64,000 nucleotides of DNA from contig NZ_LYXE01000015.1 of the NCBI RefSeq assembly GCF_002532075.1, forward strand, positions 1 to 64,000, in the 5' to 3' direction. Below, one piece after another: positions 60,943 to 64,000 of this stretch. The notes beneath the pieces are model-generated. The model did not search any database. It saw nothing but the letters and a program-made list of their open reading frames with translations, and had not been told where the DNA came from. The DNA is from Candidatus Chloroploca asiatica. GTDB lineage: Bacteria; Chloroflexota; Chloroflexia; Chloroflexales; Chloroflexaceae. A program made the translations under genes and the position numbers. The stretch's first letter is position 1. Each line of letters starts with the position of its first letter.

Positions 60943-61803
60943 CAACAACCTCCTGCACATCCTCGGTGGGTTCGACAAAACTGTACGCCGGCCACGGGCC
61001 AGTTAGCTCAAGCCGCAAACCACGCGGCCCATACGTTGTGCATACCTGCTCGAACGCCGCCGTAAAAGCCTCATACTCTGCTTCGGCCACAAGATAGGCC
61101 CCATTCAAGACCATCGGCTCATTGGCCGTATTGCTCTGGGTTGCCGGTGGTTTATGACGGTCGCTTGCCCGTACCAGTGCCGCAAGCGTCTGATGGATCG
61201 CCTGAGCATCATTGTACATCAGATCATCAACCACTTCATGCGTAGCCCGTTGCAAGCGCTTGCTCAACATATACCGAACACCTTCAGAAGCTGCGTTGAA
61301 CGTATTGGCAAGATCGCGTAGCTTGGGCACCTCTTGTTGAGCCCAGGTCGTCAGGACAGCACGATCATAGAAGAGCTTCACGCCCCATTCGAGGCAGCCT
61401 TCAATGCGGTCAAGCGCCGCACGGAACGTATCACCATACTCGGTGATGGCCTGGCGCAGACGCTCTTCACCAACATAGATCGTGCAAAACTTCAACGGCA
61501 CAACCGTATAGTACTGCATCAATTGAACGAGTACCCGCTGATGCGCAACCGCCCGGGCTTCGAGCCATTCGATATCCTGGACACGTTCACGCAAGCGATC
61601 AACCTCATACTCGGTCAACGGCACCGCGCTCACCATGACCTGCAGATCGTCATGGCCAAACGACTGCACCTGATAGGCAGGCTCGATGCCCTCAATGAGC
61701 AAGGGCTCATCCGACAGGTTCGCATGGGGCCGCACGACCGCATAGGCATAGTACGCCAGCAGATTGTCGGCAAAAATAGCCGGATCAAAGGGGGGCAAAA
61801 CCA

Positions 61804-61807
<4 letters not shown>
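60935..61807 (-). CDS. Gas vesicle GvpF/L protein (copy 2)
   Basis: The 290-residue GvpF/L protein has YYAYAVVRPHANLSDE at the N terminus, the core YYTVVPLKFCTIYVGEERLR, and the C-terminal motif LRLELTGPWPAYSFVEPTED. It is longer than copy 1 because of an extra helical section. AGGAGG lies before its ATG, and the ATG overlaps the upstream stop as ATGA, so the three GvpF/L and J genes are tightly coupled. Confidence 0.88.

Positions 61808-64000
<2,193 letters not shown>

Noticed and set aside
60718..60978. GvpG
   Set aside because: The small protein between the GvpF/L genes was first considered GvpG, but ADVDLVYVGLKALICSVD and the DLLDRALDKGV core are those of the GvpA/J/S family.

Overview
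The window looks like chromosomal DNA of a filamentous anoxygenic phototroph of the Chloroflexales (phylum Chloroflexota). The support is the protein style (secreted proteins ending in a VYLP motif, a DUF92 membrane protein, an amino-group-carrier type lysine/ornithine hydrolase, a MoxR/DUF5682/DUF5691/SWIM cassette) together with a gas vesicle cluster. Within that order I recall gas vesicles from the Oscillochloris / Chloroploca / Viridilinea branch, so that is my best placement. It is an inference from gene content; no 16S gene is present.

Layout. 1-3.6 kb is the classic translation block: 3' end of tuf, then secE, nusG, rplK, rplA, an attenuator-like L10 leader, rplJ and rplL, closed by a perfect palindrome. 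3.7-16 kb holds mixed housekeeping and accessory genes: a glycosyltransferase, CvpA, a DUF4838 glycosidase-like protein, an EamA transporter, a secreted repeat protein, purK-purE, a dTDP-glucose 4,6-dehydratase, a SARP-type regulator and a thioesterase. 15.7-17.9 kb is a fluoride-handling operon in which a DUF190 protein fused to four CBS domains precedes two CrcB channel genes. 18-24.4 kb has gamma-carbonic anhydrase, OsmC, TsaD, a histidine phosphatase, a LysK-like M20 hydrolase and a PAS-GGDEF diguanylate cyclase.

24.7-32.4 kb is a five-gene minus-strand cassette transcribed SWIM zinc-finger protein, DUF5691, MoxR AAA+ ATPase, DUF5682, VWA protein. It has the logic of a MoxR/VWA remodelling machine with three uncharacterised partners. 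A primary-type sigma factor lies just upstream. 33.9-49.8 kb carries psuG, a secreted five-repeat Ig-like protein, an M20 peptidase, a secreted 3-hydroxybutyrate oligomer hydrolase, DUF92, an SRPBCC protein with a well-formed promoter and repeated operator-like motifs, a LutA-like protein, a GAF-GAF-PAS histidine kinase, a phosphotransferase, Uma2, a PHP protein and a beta-hydroxyacid dehydrogenase.

50.1-55.9 kb is a glycan or small-molecule cluster (B12-type radical SAM, methyltransferase, FemAB/GNAT-like acyltransferase, GT4 glycosyltransferase, convergent DegT aminotransferase). After an alpha/beta hydrolase and a six-hairpin glycosidase lipoprotein comes a minus-strand gas vesicle operon (59.5-64 kb): a CDC48-like tandem AAA ATPase cut by the window edge, a GvpF/L protein fused to a C-terminal DnaJ J-domain, a second GvpF/L, a small GvpA/J/S-type shell protein, a third GvpF/L, and GvpK. 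The J-domain fusion beside a CDC48-like ATPase is the most striking single observation.

Intergenic DNA is unusually rich in long perfect palindromes, often without a T-tract, and in short tandem arrays. Several palindromes sit at gene 3' ends and probably act as terminators or mRNA-end stabilisers. No tRNA, rRNA, CRISPR array, transposase or phage gene was recognised.
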